Shown here piece by piece: positions 43,785 through 53,649 of a stretch of DNA of 64,000 nt. The stretch spans positions 1 to 64,000 of the forward strand of contig NZ_FNPL01000009.1 in assembly GCF_900107305.1 (NCBI RefSeq), given 5' to 3'. The position numbers and the translations under genes were made by a program. Source of the DNA: Thermoactinomyces sp. DSM 45892 (GTDB lineage: Bacteria > Bacillota > Bacilli > Thermoactinomycetales > Thermoactinomycetaceae). The notes below the pieces were generated by a model. It made no database searches. It was not told the DNA's origin and saw only the letters and a program-made list of their open reading frames with translations. Position 1 is the first letter of the stretch. Each line of letters begins with the position of its first letter.

Positions 43785-44146
43785 TTAATTTAAAGCCACA
43801 GATAAAACAAGCTCTTGAGCGAAATCAAGAGCTTGTTTCTTTGTTGGGTGGGAATCGCATCTATCAATTGACGGCTCCAAACAAAACAGAGTTTCCACGA
43901 ATTACCTACTTTGAACTAGTAAATCGTGATGCAGGTTTTGCGGACGATCAATCGATATCAAGTCACATCATGTTCCAGATATCTATATGGAGTGACGAAG
44001 CAAAACACCTATCTTTACTAGGGAATCAAATTGATTTATCTATGAAATCTCTGGGATTTAGTCGTATCTTTTCTACTGATTTTTACGAGGAAGATACACA
44101 GATTTTTCATCGTCCTATGAGATATCGAAAATTGGAGGTTTTATAA
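43781..44146 (+). CDS. DUF3168-type tail completion protein
   Basis: 121 residues, starting INLKPQIKQALERNQELVSLL, with FPRITYFELVN and HIMFQISIWSDE. Position after gp10 and before the major tail protein fits the tail terminator (gpU/DUF3168). ATGA overlap with the previous gene. Confidence 0.75.
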   Translation: MINLKPQIKQALERNQELVSLLGGNRIYQLTAPNKTEFPRITYFELVNRDAGFADDQSISSHIMFQISIWSDEAKHLSLLGNQIDLSMKSLGFSRIFSTDFYEEDTQIFHRPMRYRKLEVL

Positions 44147-44736
44147 TGGCTGTTCAGGTAGGATTAAAAGATGTTCATTACGCGATCCTAACGAAAGATG
44201 ATGTAACAGGGATTGTATACGAAAAACCTGTGCCAATACGCGGCGCGATAAGTGCGAAGATTTCCCCCTCAAGTAACACCGAAACTCTATACGCTGACGA
44301 TGGACCGTCCGAAGTGGCCACAGCACTAGGTGAAATCAGTGTTGAGTTAAATATGGCGGACCTTCCTCTCTCTGTCCAAGCATCACTATTAGGACACAAA
44401 ATGAAAAACGGAATCTTGATTAAGAGTGCGCAAGATACACCGCCTTATGTTGCCATCGGATTTAAGTCGATGAAATCAAACGGTCATTATCGTTATATCT
44501 GGTTGTACAAAGGGAAGTTCACAACCCCTGAAAGTGAATATCAAACCAAAGAAGATTCACCAAGTTTCCAAACACCAAGCATTCAAGGGGCGTTTGTTAA
44601 ACGGGATTTTGATGGACATTGGCAAGCAATCGGGGATGAAGATGAAACCGGATTTACGCAAGCTTCTAACTGGTTTCAAGAAGTTCAAGTTGTGGCTGTT
44701 ACGGATTCACCAACTCCAGAAAAAAGAGATAATTAA
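44146..44736 (+). CDS. Major tail protein
   Basis: 196 residues of the phi13-like tube protein type: VGLKDVHYAILTKDD, ALGEISVELNMADLPLSVQASLLGH and YIWLYKGKFTTPE. It forms the non-contractile tail tube, so the particle would be a siphovirus. Coupled to the previous gene by a TAATG overlap. Confidence 0.85.
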   Translation: MAVQVGLKDVHYAILTKDDVTGIVYEKPVPIRGAISAKISPSSNTETLYADDGPSEVATALGEISVELNMADLPLSVQASLLGHKMKNGILIKSAQDTPPYVAIGFKSMKSNGHYRYIWLYKGKFTTPESEYQTKEDSPSFQTPSIQGAFVKRDFDGHWQAIGDEDETGFTQASNWFQEVQVVAVTDSPTPEKRDN

Positions 44737-44742
44737 ATTCAT

Positions 44743-44778
44743 CGAGGGACCTTGATCTATTTGGATTAAGGTCCCTCC
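44743..44778 (+). terminator. Hairpin after the major tail gene
   Basis: GAGGGACCTT-x-ATC pairs with GAT-x-AAGGTCCCTC, followed by CTTAT. It is a likely partial terminator that keeps tail-tube mRNA higher than downstream mRNA. Confidence 0.55.
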
Positions 44779-44801
44779 TTATCTAGATAGGAGAGTTATA
44801 T

Positions 44802-45170
44802 ATGTGGGAAATTAAATTGTATTTAGACAAAGAATGGAAAACTTTTTCTACTGACTTTATATCGGGCCGGATGTTTCGAAAATCTTTAGAGCTAGATGAC
44901 AGACGGAATAAATTCTTGCAAAAAGCATTGGAACATAAGGAATTAGACCGTGTTGAACAGGACCAGATCGTCAAAGAACTCTTTTCAGTGATCACTCAGG
45001 TGTTTGATAACCAATTTAGTATCGAACAGTATGAGGAAGGCACAGATGCCCGAAAAATAGCGGATCAATCGTGGTCTATCATTCATGGGATTATCGGGCA
45101 AACATTGGAACCTTTATCTAGCTTGGCCAGTGAGGAAGACGATTTAAAAAAGACATTGACGAGCCGTTAG
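44802..45170 (+). CDS. Tail assembly chaperone (G-like)
   Basis: 122 residues, helical and charged, in the usual slot between tail tube and tape measure. GATAGGAGAG precedes the ATG. A slippery heptamer lies 21 bases before its stop, so a share of ribosomes would make a longer G-T fusion. Confidence 0.8.
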   Translation: MWEIKLYLDKEWKTFSTDFISGRMFRKSLELDDRRNKFLQKALEHKELDRVEQDQIVKELFSVITQVFDNQFSIEQYEEGTDARKIADQSWSIIHGIIGQTLEPLSSLASEEDDLKKTLTSR

Positions 45171-45340
45171 CATTCCTTCACGACCTCTATCTCTCTCTCA
45201 TCGAAAAAGGCTGGAAACTTCATGAGATAGATCAGATGGACATTCAGTACTACATGGTGCTGCGCGCTCATGAGTTGAAATCGAATAAGCAAAAACAAAG
45301 CTCAGGAACAGTCTACATAGATCAAATAGGTGTTTTTTAG
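44802..45340 (+). CDS. Tail assembly chaperone fusion (GT-like) by -1 frameshift
   Basis: After slippage on T-TTA-AAA the -1 frame runs from 45149 to TAG at 45338-45340 and adds 63 residues: KDIDEPLAFLHDLYLSLIEK, then a QMDIQYYMVLRAHE motif as in many siphovirus T domains. The T part has no start of its own. The fusion, about 179 aa, is expected to chaperone the tape measure protein encoded just downstream. Confidence 0.82.
45143..45149 (+). promoter_or_regulatory. Programmed -1 frameshift site TTTAAAA
   Basis: In frame 0 it reads GAT-TTA-AAA-AAG, a canonical X-XXY-YYZ slippery sequence. Both frames code for sensible protein on either side, and the conserved location in tail chaperone genes supports use. 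Confidence 0.85.
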
Positions 45341-45356
45341 AAGGGGGGTCTACTGA

Positions 45357-48300
45357 TTGGCAGATCAAGTATTAGGACGAATCAGGGGCGAGGTGGTCCT
45401 TGATGTAAATAATTTTAAGGAAGGCATGAACGAGGTTAACCGCAAGTTACGTTTAGCAAAAAGTGAGTTTGATTCAAGCGCGGCGAGGGTTAAAGCGTTT
45501 GGGAAAAGCCAAGATGAACTTCATGTTCAAGCGGATTCCTTAAATAGACGACTTGATTTACAGGAACAAAAAGTAAAGATGTTGTCCCAACGCTACCAAG
45601 AAGTTGCGGGTCAGACCGGGAGGCACTCCAAGGAAAGTGAACTTCTTGCAACTCAATTACATAGGGCGAAATTGGCACAAACAGAAATGGAAGGCGCACT
45701 CATGCGTACTCAAAAGGCATTAGATGGAACCGCCGCCACAGCAAAAAAATTTAATCGCGAACTGTTTCAAGTTCACGACGAAGCCATCGAAGCAGGCATA
45801 GCCTTAGGTGTCATGTCCGCGGCTCTTGCCGTAGCATTCGGAAGCACTATTGTAAAGGCGGCTGATTTTGAATCACAATTGTCTAACTTGAAAGCTGTTA
45901 CCAATGCATCCGCTGATGAGATGGAACAGCTACGAAATCAAGCTCTAGAGATGGGCGCGGCAACGAAGTATTCAGCTTCCGAAGCAGCCGAAGCACAAAC
46001 CGAATTAGCTAAGGCTGGATTAACGACTACTCAAATATTAAATGGTGGTCTAAGCGGGGCGTTAGCCCTTGCATCTGCTGGAGAAATAGAGCTTTCCGAG
46101 GCCGCAAAAGTGGCATCTACTGTCTTGAATGCTTTTCGAAAAGATAATCTTAGCGTAGCGGAAGCCGCGGATATCTTGGCAGGTGCGGCCGCGGCTTCCG
46201 CTACGGACGTAAAAGAGATGAGCCAAGGTTTGTCGCAGGTTTCAGCTGTTGCCGCTTCCGCGGGACTTTCTTTTCGCGACACTGCAACAGCACTGGCGGT
46301 ATTTGCGCAGAACGGAATCAAAGGGTCCGATGCTGGAACCAGCTTAAAAACAATGTTGCTAAATTTAACCCCGTCTTCCAAGGAAGCCGAGGCTGAAATG
46401 CGTAAACTAGGTCTTATTACAAAAAAGAATGGAAACCTATTTTTTGACGCACAGGGGCATGTAAAATCGTTTGCGGATGTCTCAGAGATTTTGCATAAAA
46501 AGTTAGGGAAGTTGACCGATGAACAGCGGAACCTAGCACTAAAGACGATGTTCGGAACGGATGCCGTTCGTGCGGCAAATATTGCATTTACGGCAGGAGC
46601 CGAGGGTGTGCGTACGATGAATCGAGAGTTGAGCAAGACGACTGCCGCGCAAATATCAAAAACCAAGATGGATAATTTAAAAGGGACGATAGAAGAGTTG
46701 AAGGGGTCGTTTGAAACCCTTCAAATTCAAATGGGTTCAGCTTTTCTACCCACGGTCCGAAATCTAGCACAAGGAATGAAGGGTATAGTAGATTGGTTCG
46801 GTAAGCTATCCCCTACTACTAAGGAAGCTATCGGTGTATTTGTAGGAACTACGGCCGCGGTGTTGGGCTTCGGTGCAGCTGTTGCTGGGGTCATAGCCAT
46901 AGCAAACCCCTTTGTGGGGGCCGTCGTGGGAATTGGTGTTGCCGTCGGAGGAATCGCGGCTACTTTCCATAAAGCCAACGAAGATATGCGGCAAACGGAG
47001 GAAAATACAAGACGGTTCGGAATCGGTGTCTCAGAAGGAACACGGAAAGCGGCTGACGGATTCCTTGTCCTTAGAGATCAGGCCATTTTCAATTTGTCCC
47101 AACTACGTTCAGCCAGTGGAGCGGAAGCGAAAAAGGTTGTTGATGAAACGGTCGCCATATTTTCACAGATGGGCAATAAGATTGTTGATGCTCTTAATAA
47201 AAGTAAAGTAGATTTACAGCGTGTAATGGCTGGTTTATTGGCGGAATTACCGGGTGAAGTAAAACCGGCAATCGATAACATTGAGAAACGAGCCAAGTTT
47301 ACTATAGATGCCCAAACGAAACAAATACTAGATTCGTTAAAAGTAGTACATGAAGGATTAAATAAATTTCAGGGCGATACATCAAAGATGTCTAGTAGTT
47401 TCGCCGCAGAGTTTAAAAAAGCCCTTAATGACTTAAACGAAGGCGCGCGTGTATTCGTGCAAAAAATGGACGACCTCAATAGTTTTATGGGGAAAATTCA
47501 GGAACAGTCTGGAAAGATTTCGGCTGATGGTGCGAAGAAATTTGTTAGGGATATCGAATCCACTTATGAAGGCGCAAAAAAAGCCGCGCAAGATTGGGCC
47601 GTTGAACAGAGGAAAACCATTGAGCAACTTGTATCTTCAAAGGCAATGAATCCAAGTGATGGCGAAGCTTCACTCAAAGCCGTGGAGTATTTGGAGCGTC
47701 AAAGGATTGCGACTGTACAGAAAGTGCGAGCGGAAGGTCTAACCGCGTTAGAATCGTCATTGTCGCAGGAAGCACTTTTAGTTAATGTCAAAACTGGTGA
47801 GATGCTTGAAACATGGAAACAATACGGGAATCAAGCTGTTCCCGTTCCTGCTGCGGAGAGATTGGCAGAAGGAAAGGCCCTATGGAGTGCATATTTCGAT
47901 GATATGCGTAACAAAACAAAGGAATCTACTGATGCCGCAAAACAGAGCTATGACTCTATGGTGACAGACTTTAACGAAAAAGGTTTACTCCTACGGGAAT
48001 CCGCAAAAGTCGATCTTACACTTGAGGGAATGGGAACAGCCACGTCATTTGCGAACGGCCTAAAAGCTGGATCGGTTAGTGTTAATAGTGTGGCCGCACA
48101 ATTAGGGTTAGATATTTCAAGCGGCGTTCAGGTGGATTTGGGTAGCGAGGGGAAACATACTGTACAATCTTTGGTTGAGGGCCTACAGTCTGGAAAAATC
48201 GGAGTGTCCACTTTTATAGTCGGTGTCCAAAAATTATTGAAAACCGAAGCTAATCTACAGCTGACACCAGAAGGACAGAAGACAATGAGGACCTACCAAG

Positions 48301-48839
48301 GTGGGCTACAAAGTGGTTCCTCAGCTATAAATAGATTAACTTTAGGACTATCTAGAGATGTTAAAGCTAATCTATCATTTGATGCGTCAAGTGTTGGTTC
48401 TAACATCTCTAGAAGTATGGCGGGTGGCATTGCAAGCGGTCGATCTAGCGTCATCAATTCGGCGATTGATATAGCTAGAAGTGCATTGTCAAAGATGAAA
48501 TCAGTACTAGGAATTAACTCGCCTTCTAAGGAGTTCATGAAAATCGGGGCAGGGGTGAGTGAAGGGTTCGCCTTGGGGATGATTCGAAATGTGGGCATAG
48601 TCCAAAACGCAGCGGTTTCCTTATCGAAAGCAGCTGAACCAATGGAGATGAGAAATAGTACAACCTCTATCTCTTCCGCCCAACCATCGCCTATTTCAAC
48701 TATACAGCCAAGTACACATATCACGATTAATCATCCTGTGATACGGGAAGAACAAGATATTCAAAAATTAGTAGCGGAAGTGGAACGCGCACAATCTTTA
48801 AAACTTCGATCTCAGGGGGTGGTGAACGTTGGCTATTAA
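45357..48839 (+). CDS. Tail tape measure protein
   Basis: 1160 residues, the longest gene of the window, which sets tail length. N-terminal coiled coil, the TMP core FESQLSNLKAVTNASADEMEQL... ATKYSASEAAEAQTELAKAG (given in parts), a hydrophobic stretch at about 490-530, and C-terminal repeats. TTG 45357 is the start, with AAGGGGGG upstream. By the usual 0.15 nm per residue the tail would be about 170 nm. Confidence 0.92.
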   Translation: MADQVLGRIRGEVVLDVNNFKEGMNEVNRKLRLAKSEFDSSAARVKAFGKSQDELHVQADSLNRRLDLQEQKVKMLSQRYQEVAGQTGRHSKESELLATQLHRAKLAQTEMEGALMRTQKALDGTAATAKKFNRELFQVHDEAIEAGIALGVMSAALAVAFGSTIVKAADFESQLSNLKAVTNASADEMEQLRNQALEMGAATKYSASEAAEAQTELAKAGLTTTQILNGGLSGALALASAGEIELSEAAKVASTVLNAFRKDNLSVAEAADILAGAAAASATDVKEMSQGLSQVSAVAASAGLSFRDTATALAVFAQNGIKGSDAGTSLKTMLLNLTPSSKEAEAEMRKLGLITKKNGNLFFDAQGHVKSFADVSEILHKKLGKLTDEQRNLALKTMFGTDAVRAANIAFTAGAEGVRTMNRELSKTTAAQISKTKMDNLKGTIEELKGSFETLQIQMGSAFLPTVRNLAQGMKGIVDWFGKLSPTTKEAIGVFVGTTAAVLGFGAAVAGVIAIANPFVGAVVGIGVAVGGIAATFHKANEDMRQTEENTRRFGIGVSEGTRKAADGFLVLRDQAIFNLSQLRSASGAEAKKVVDETVAIFSQMGNKIVDALNKSKVDLQRVMAGLLAELPGEVKPAIDNIEKRAKFTIDAQTKQILDSLKVVHEGLNKFQGDTSKMSSSFAAEFKKALNDLNEGARVFVQKMDDLNSFMGKIQEQSGKISADGAKKFVRDIESTYEGAKKAAQDWAVEQRKTIEQLVSSKAMNPSDGEASLKAVEYLERQRIATVQKVRAEGLTALESSLSQEALLVNVKTGEMLETWKQYGNQAVPVPAAERLAEGKALWSAYFDDMRNKTKESTDAAKQSYDSMVTDFNEKGLLLRESAKVDLTLEGMGTATSFANGLKAGSVSVNSVAAQLGLDISSGVQVDLGSEGKHTVQSLVEGLQSGKIGVSTFIVGVQKLLKTEANLQLTPEGQKTMRTYQGGLQSGSSAINRLTLGLSRDVKANLSFDASSVGSNISRSMAGGIASGRSSVINSAIDIARSALSKMKSVLGINSPSKEFMKIGAGVSEGFALGMIRNVGIVQNAAVSLSKAAEPMEMRNSTTSISSAQPSPISTIQPSTHITINHPVIREEQDIQKLVAEVERAQSLKLRSQGVVNVGY

Positions 48840-50253
48840 GTTCGCGAATAAGGATTTACCCTCGTTTGTAGGCGGGACTGTGAGTCGTCCTTTGTTGCCA
48901 CCGATAACTCAATCACTTACTACAGTTCCAGCGAAATCAGGTAGCATTGATTCAGGGAATTCATTAGGGAATCTCCCTATAACCTTTGAGTATTGGATTA
49001 CCTATACTGATAAAGATGATCTAGCTGTCAAATGTCGAGAGTTCGGAAAGTGGCTCTATTATGAGACCGCCCAACCTTTAGAACTACTCCACGATCCGGG
49101 TAAAATCTATCTTGCCAAAGTCACCGGAGATACTGGGAAAGCAGATCGGAACCGTGTAAGTAAAGGAGTAATTAATTTTCTTTGTACCGATCCACACGTA
49201 TATTCATTAGAGAAAAAACAGGACCTTTTGATTGATAACACTGTTTCGAATAACGGTGATATACCGTCATGTCCTATCATAGACTTTACCTTTTCGGAGT
49301 CCTCCACGATTTTTGCGATAGCAACCGATGACGATCAAATGGTGTTTGGACAGCCGGAAGAAGTGGGGTCTATTGTTCCTCAGCCGCAACAAATTTTGAT
49401 AGTAGGGGACACGATGGATACAACAAATGGATGGGGACAAGGGCGGAGTATCGATGGAGATATAATGGGTACAATGATTTCTACTAATGGTCAATTTCGC
49501 GCTAATTCCTATGGAGAAAGTGACGGATGGCATGGCCCCGCCCTCACGAAAAATCTTGGAGATAGAAAGATTCAGGACTTCACCTTTCAAATGTTTGTGT
49601 CATTTGCCGCAGGTCACAATGAGCAAATGGGATGTGTTGAAGCTTATCTCTTTGATGAAAAAAACAACCGGGTTGGAAAAATCGGTCTATCTGATGTGCA
49701 AACCAATATAAATGATCCTGTCTTTCAAGCGAGAGCCGGATCAAATCTATTCATGAAGTCATCGCAGAAGGTTCGTAGAGGGAGATACGCCCCTAGCTTC
49801 TATGGTCGGCTAACACTACAACGGATTGGGCGGAAGTGGTGGGCCGAAATCGGAATAAGAGATGTTGAGCGAAACATAATACACGGGCGCACATCCGATT
49901 CCTATTACGATGTTGATGGTAAGAACATGAAGCCTATAGCTTACATACAGGTCCACATAGGCGCGTATGGAAAGAGAAAGCCTATAGATGTTTGTGGTAT
50001 CGAATCAGTTTATTTTTTCGAAGAAAACCACATTGATCCTGTTAAGCAAGTTCCTATTATTTTTGTTCCGGGTGATCGGCTAACAGTCGATTCCACGAAT
50101 GGAACTGTTACGAAAAATGATGATCCTTTTTGGACTTTTGATAGTTTTTCTACCTTTCCAGTACTAAAGCAAGGTTCAAATAAATTCACGATAGCCCCTT
50201 CCGATATCGTCAAAGAAGCACATATCCGATACCGTGAGGGGTGGAGATCGTGA
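48829..50253 (+). CDS. Distal tail (Dit-like) protein
   Basis: 474 residues. The first 150 resemble Dit/YomH N-domains (ITFEYWITYTDKDDLAVKCREFGKWLYYE and DRNRVSKGVINFLCTDPHVYS in pieces). A carbohydrate-binding-like insertion follows around 190-400 (NGWGQGRSIDGDIMGTMIST), and the family fold resumes at the end. TTG 48829 follows GGGGGTGG and overlaps the tape measure stop. It forms the tail tip hub and may bind the host. Confidence 0.75.
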   Translation: MAIKFANKDLPSFVGGTVSRPLLPPITQSLTTVPAKSGSIDSGNSLGNLPITFEYWITYTDKDDLAVKCREFGKWLYYETAQPLELLHDPGKIYLAKVTGDTGKADRNRVSKGVINFLCTDPHVYSLEKKQDLLIDNTVSNNGDIPSCPIIDFTFSESSTIFAIATDDDQMVFGQPEEVGSIVPQPQQILIVGDTMDTTNGWGQGRSIDGDIMGTMISTNGQFRANSYGESDGWHGPALTKNLGDRKIQDFTFQMFVSFAAGHNEQMGCVEAYLFDEKNNRVGKIGLSDVQTNINDPVFQARAGSNLFMKSSQKVRRGRYAPSFYGRLTLQRIGRKWWAEIGIRDVERNIIHGRTSDSYYDVDGKNMKPIAYIQVHIGAYGKRKPIDVCGIESVYFFEENHIDPVKQVPIIFVPGDRLTVDSTNGTVTKNDDPFWTFDSFSTFPVLKQGSNKFTIAPSDIVKEAHIRYREGWRS

Positions 50254-52703
50254 CAACGACGATATATGTATTGGATAAACAAGAGCAGGCTATAGGCGTG
50301 ATGGATAATCGCCTAACAGATGGGCTTCGTTTTTATGACGAGGTTCTTACTACAAAATTAGAATTTGGCTATATGGATTTTTCGTTTAGCGTTCCAATGG
50401 ACCACGCGCAATCGTCCATTATCCAAAAGGAACATCTGCTTATTGTTCCGGCGGAAGATGGGAAACGATTTCTTTTTCGAATCAAACAGAGGAAGCGGAA
50501 CACGAAAACGAAGAGGATGGATGTATGGTGTGAAGGCGCGCAATCCACCGACCTAATCAGTAGCTATGTTGATCCTATTAACCTTATCGCAACATCTCTT
50601 GAAAATGGCTTAAAGACGGTTCTGTCACGGACTGATTGGACCGTAGGTAAGATTGAGTATTCGGGGATCAGAGACATTGATTTCAGCGATCACCCTAACT
50701 GCTTTGCAGCTATTCAAGAACTGGCAACAACATTTGGAATGGAGATAGAGTATGAGGTAGTTTTCGATGGTTTACATATCAATCGAAAAATAGTCCATAT
50801 GGTGAAAAGACGGGGCGAAAGTACCGGGAAGGTTTTTCGTGTGGGACAGGACATAGAAGAAATTCAAGTGAATGAGGACTCTATTCCTTTGTTTACGGCT
50901 ATTGTCCCCATTGGTAAAAGCGATTCGGCCAATAAGCCTATGACATTGGAAACTTACAACCCTACCTATGTTGAGGACGGGTACGAGAAGCGAGATAAAT
51001 GGATCGGGAGTCTAGAAGCCTTCCAAAACTATCATCTAAATGGGAAACATAGGTTCTTTATCTACAGAGATGATAAGGCTCAATCTCAAGCCGAATTGTT
51101 TATAAATGGTTTAGAGGAATTGAAAAAAATTAGCAAACCGAAAGACTCGTATACCTTGAATGTATTTTTACTGGAAGAGCTTTCTGGGCTAGAAGCTCAT
51201 CGTGTACGCCTTGGGGATTCCCTTCGAATTGACGCCCGTGGAGATGGAATACTAGCTCAAGCGCGTGTAAGCGTGTGGACGCGTAGCCTACAGGATAAAA
51301 AGAAATCTACCGTTACTTTGTCAGAGGTAATAAATACGTCTCCTGCATCCTATCAAAGTGAAGTCCAGCGGCTGAAAGCCATTATACAGCGCAATGAAAA
51401 GGCTTGGACAAAAGCAAGTGAAAGCACTCAATCGGCTTTCGATAAAATGGATGCTGCACAGGCTGGATTTAGCACACTTTATGTAGGCGAAGTAATATCT
51501 CCTTCGGTTGTTTCCTATCGAGATGAGGATATTGTATTTAAAGTCGATCCCGTAAATGGGGATGACATCAATAATGGAATTCATGCGCCGAAAAGAACAC
51601 TATCCGCGGTGTTTCAAGCCGTACCTAGATATAACGATGCTTTTATAACTGTTCAGGTACTGGGTGATAATCAAATCATCTATGAGAATCCAGAGCTTAA
51701 AGGGATATCGGGCGGCGGAAGGGTCCAAATTGATGTTGGTAAAAGTAATAAGCTTATGGGTCGTATGTTCATTCGGAATTGTACAAACACACTATATCTG
51801 AATGATATAACCTATCAAAATCAAACAGTCTTTGAAAGTGCCAAAGCCGAAGGGATGCTCAATATTTATAATGCGGCTTCCGTCTTTATGCGGAATGTAT
51901 TTATTGACTCTATGCCGAAAAGCAATCTGATGTATGGGATTCTTGTTCAATCTTCATATGTACGCATAGAGGATTCCGAAAGCTATAACGGATCAGAAGC
52001 TCAATTGTGTTTGCAATACGGGGCGCGAGGAGACCTTTATAGGGAAGGTCTAAAAGGAGCAGGCGGCAAATTCGGGGCGTTAGTTTCCTTTAGTTCAACG
52101 CTAGGCGGAATGAATACATCGTACTGCCCTAAACCGGGTGTTACTACTATCTACGGCGGTTATTGTGGGGTTAGCTTTAGAACAGATGATCCACCAGTTG
52201 TAGAGCCGGAAAAACCACCAGTTAAAAAAACCTATACCAGTACGTGGACAGCTTCCTCTACTGGATCATGGAACACAAACAAAAACTATTGGAGAACCGA
52301 TGATAATAGTGTGCGTCAAGGTGAGTACGGGTTCGGGAATTGGAAAGGGGTCGCCTTTTTTGATTCATCTATAAAAAACGATCTAGCTGGATCAATCATC
52401 AAATCCGTTGATATATATCTGTCTCGTGAAAAAGGTGGGATAATTGCACCTCAATCTCTAAATTTGTACACACATAATGCCACTAGCAAGAGTACGACTA
52501 ATCCCTCATTGACTATTGTGAAAGCGAATGCGGCTTCATATGGTGTTACCAAAAAAGATTGGTTTTCTGCTCCAATAAGTGTGGGGGAACGGATACGAGA
52601 CGGCGAAGCGAAAGGAATAGCCGTCTATGATGGGGATGGGAAACCATACATGGTTTTCGGTGGTGGATCTGATGTAAAATTGAGAATCACTTATGAGAAA
52701 TAA
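50250..52703 (+). CDS. Tail-tip protein with beta-helix and DNRLRE-like end
   Basis: About 817 residues. The first 380 match prophage minor structural/Tal-type proteins (LEFGYMDFSFSVPMDHAQSS, CFAAIQELATTFGMEIEYEV, RLGDSLRIDARGDG). A mid part (VDPVNGDDINNGIHAPKRTL, then parallel beta-like repeats) looks like a right-handed beta-helix spike. The last 150 residues resemble DNRLRE-type beta sandwiches. GTG 50250 overlaps the Dit stop. It probably binds or cuts the cell surface. Confidence 0.75.
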   Translation: MTTTIYVLDKQEQAIGVMDNRLTDGLRFYDEVLTTKLEFGYMDFSFSVPMDHAQSSIIQKEHLLIVPAEDGKRFLFRIKQRKRNTKTKRMDVWCEGAQSTDLISSYVDPINLIATSLENGLKTVLSRTDWTVGKIEYSGIRDIDFSDHPNCFAAIQELATTFGMEIEYEVVFDGLHINRKIVHMVKRRGESTGKVFRVGQDIEEIQVNEDSIPLFTAIVPIGKSDSANKPMTLETYNPTYVEDGYEKRDKWIGSLEAFQNYHLNGKHRFFIYRDDKAQSQAELFINGLEELKKISKPKDSYTLNVFLLEELSGLEAHRVRLGDSLRIDARGDGILAQARVSVWTRSLQDKKKSTVTLSEVINTSPASYQSEVQRLKAIIQRNEKAWTKASESTQSAFDKMDAAQAGFSTLYVGEVISPSVVSYRDEDIVFKVDPVNGDDINNGIHAPKRTLSAVFQAVPRYNDAFITVQVLGDNQIIYENPELKGISGGGRVQIDVGKSNKLMGRMFIRNCTNTLYLNDITYQNQTVFESAKAEGMLNIYNAASVFMRNVFIDSMPKSNLMYGILVQSSYVRIEDSESYNGSEAQLCLQYGARGDLYREGLKGAGGKFGALVSFSSTLGGMNTSYCPKPGVTTIYGGYCGVSFRTDDPPVVEPEKPPVKKTYTSTWTASSTGSWNTNKNYWRTDDNSVRQGEYGFGNWKGVAFFDSSIKNDLAGSIIKSVDIYLSREKGGIIAPQSLNLYTHNATSKSTTNPSLTIVKANAASYGVTKKDWFSAPISVGERIRDGEAKGIAVYDGDGKPYMVFGGGSDVKLRITYEK

Positions 52704-52716
52704 GGGGAATCCGCCT

Positions 52717-53040
52717 ATGTTGCCTTACAATGAGATGATCCAATTAGATAGATTGATACATGAACCAGCTAGATTAGCGATTATGAGTTGTCTTAAATCC
52801 TATTCAATGCTGGAGTTTTTGCTTTTGGGAGAATTAATAAACCTGACTTACGGCAATTTATCAAGTCATCTATCTAAATTGGAGAAAGCCGGATATGTCC
52901 ATATTGAAAAATCATTTATTCAAAAGAAGAAGGCTCAAACCTCTGTGCGCATTACTCCACAGGGACTACATGCATTAAATAAATACTGGAAACAAATAGA
53001 TTATATTAGGAGTGAAATAGAACGGATTGAACATTCTTAA
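52717..53040 (+). CDS. Winged-helix regulator inside the late phage genes
   Basis: 107 residues: LIHEPARLAIMSCLKSYSML, LGELINLTYGNLSSHLSKLE and KAGYVHIEKSFIQKKKAQTS match winged-helix PadR/MarR-like regulators (HTH_34 type). AAGGGG lies upstream of ATG 52717. A transcription factor between the tail fibre and holin genes is unusual and may control lysis or a host promoter. Confidence 0.75.
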   Translation: MLPYNEMIQLDRLIHEPARLAIMSCLKSYSMLEFLLLGELINLTYGNLSSHLSKLEKAGYVHIEKSFIQKKKAQTSVRITPQGLHALNKYWKQIDYIRSEIERIEHS

Positions 53041-53124
53041 TTCATTTCCCTATAATGTTTCAACGAGAAGGAAGGTGATATTTTTACCCCTATAGCTTAG
53101 ATTGGTTTATCAGGAGGAAGTATA

Positions 53125-53589
53125 GTGTTGGAAATGGATAAGTTTTACGCAGGTTTTGTATTTGTTATCGGTGTGATAGGCTCATACCTGCTTGGTGGAT
53201 GGGATTTGTCCATGCAGGCTCTAGGTGTCCTAGTTGTGTTTGATTATATAACGGGTATGTCTGCATCCATCCATGAGGGTAAATTAAACTCTCATACTGG
53301 TTATAAAGGAATAATGAAAAAAGTAGTTATTTTCATAGTGGTTGGAGCGGCCTATTGGGTTGGGAAGCTGGCTATGGGAGATGGCGGAAAATACCTACGT
53401 GATGGGACGATAGTCTTTTACGCTGTGAATGAGTTGATATCTATAATCGAAAATGTTTCGCGGATGGGCATTCCTGTGCCTGATATCCTCGTTAGGACGA
53501 TTGAAAACGTGAAAAACCGGGAAAAGAAAGTGCAGGAAGATATACCGCCGCCAACGGAACCACCAACGAATCAAAATAAATCTGCTTAG
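53125..53589 (+). CDS. Phage holin (phi29/Cph1-type)
   Basis: 154 residues. Hydrophobic segments at about 8-45 and 70-100 with VLVVFDYITGMSASIHEGKLNSHTGYKGI (in parts), a signature of the toxin-secretion/phage lysis holin family. GTG 53125 has AGGAGG 6 bases upstream. It opens the membrane for the endolysin encoded next. Confidence 0.85.
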   Translation: MLEMDKFYAGFVFVIGVIGSYLLGGWDLSMQALGVLVVFDYITGMSASIHEGKLNSHTGYKGIMKKVVIFIVVGAAYWVGKLAMGDGGKYLRDGTIVFYAVNELISIIENVSRMGIPVPDILVRTIENVKNREKKVQEDIPPPTEPPTNQNKSA

Positions 53590-53649
53590 GCTAGGGAGTC
53601 GATTTCGGCTCTCTTTTATGTTCAAAAAATCAACTAGAGGTGACAGCAT

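Noticed and set aside
46031..46666. 211-codon minus-strand frame
   Set aside because: It is the shadow of the tape measure gene, with no RBS and Ser/Ala-rich nonsense composition.
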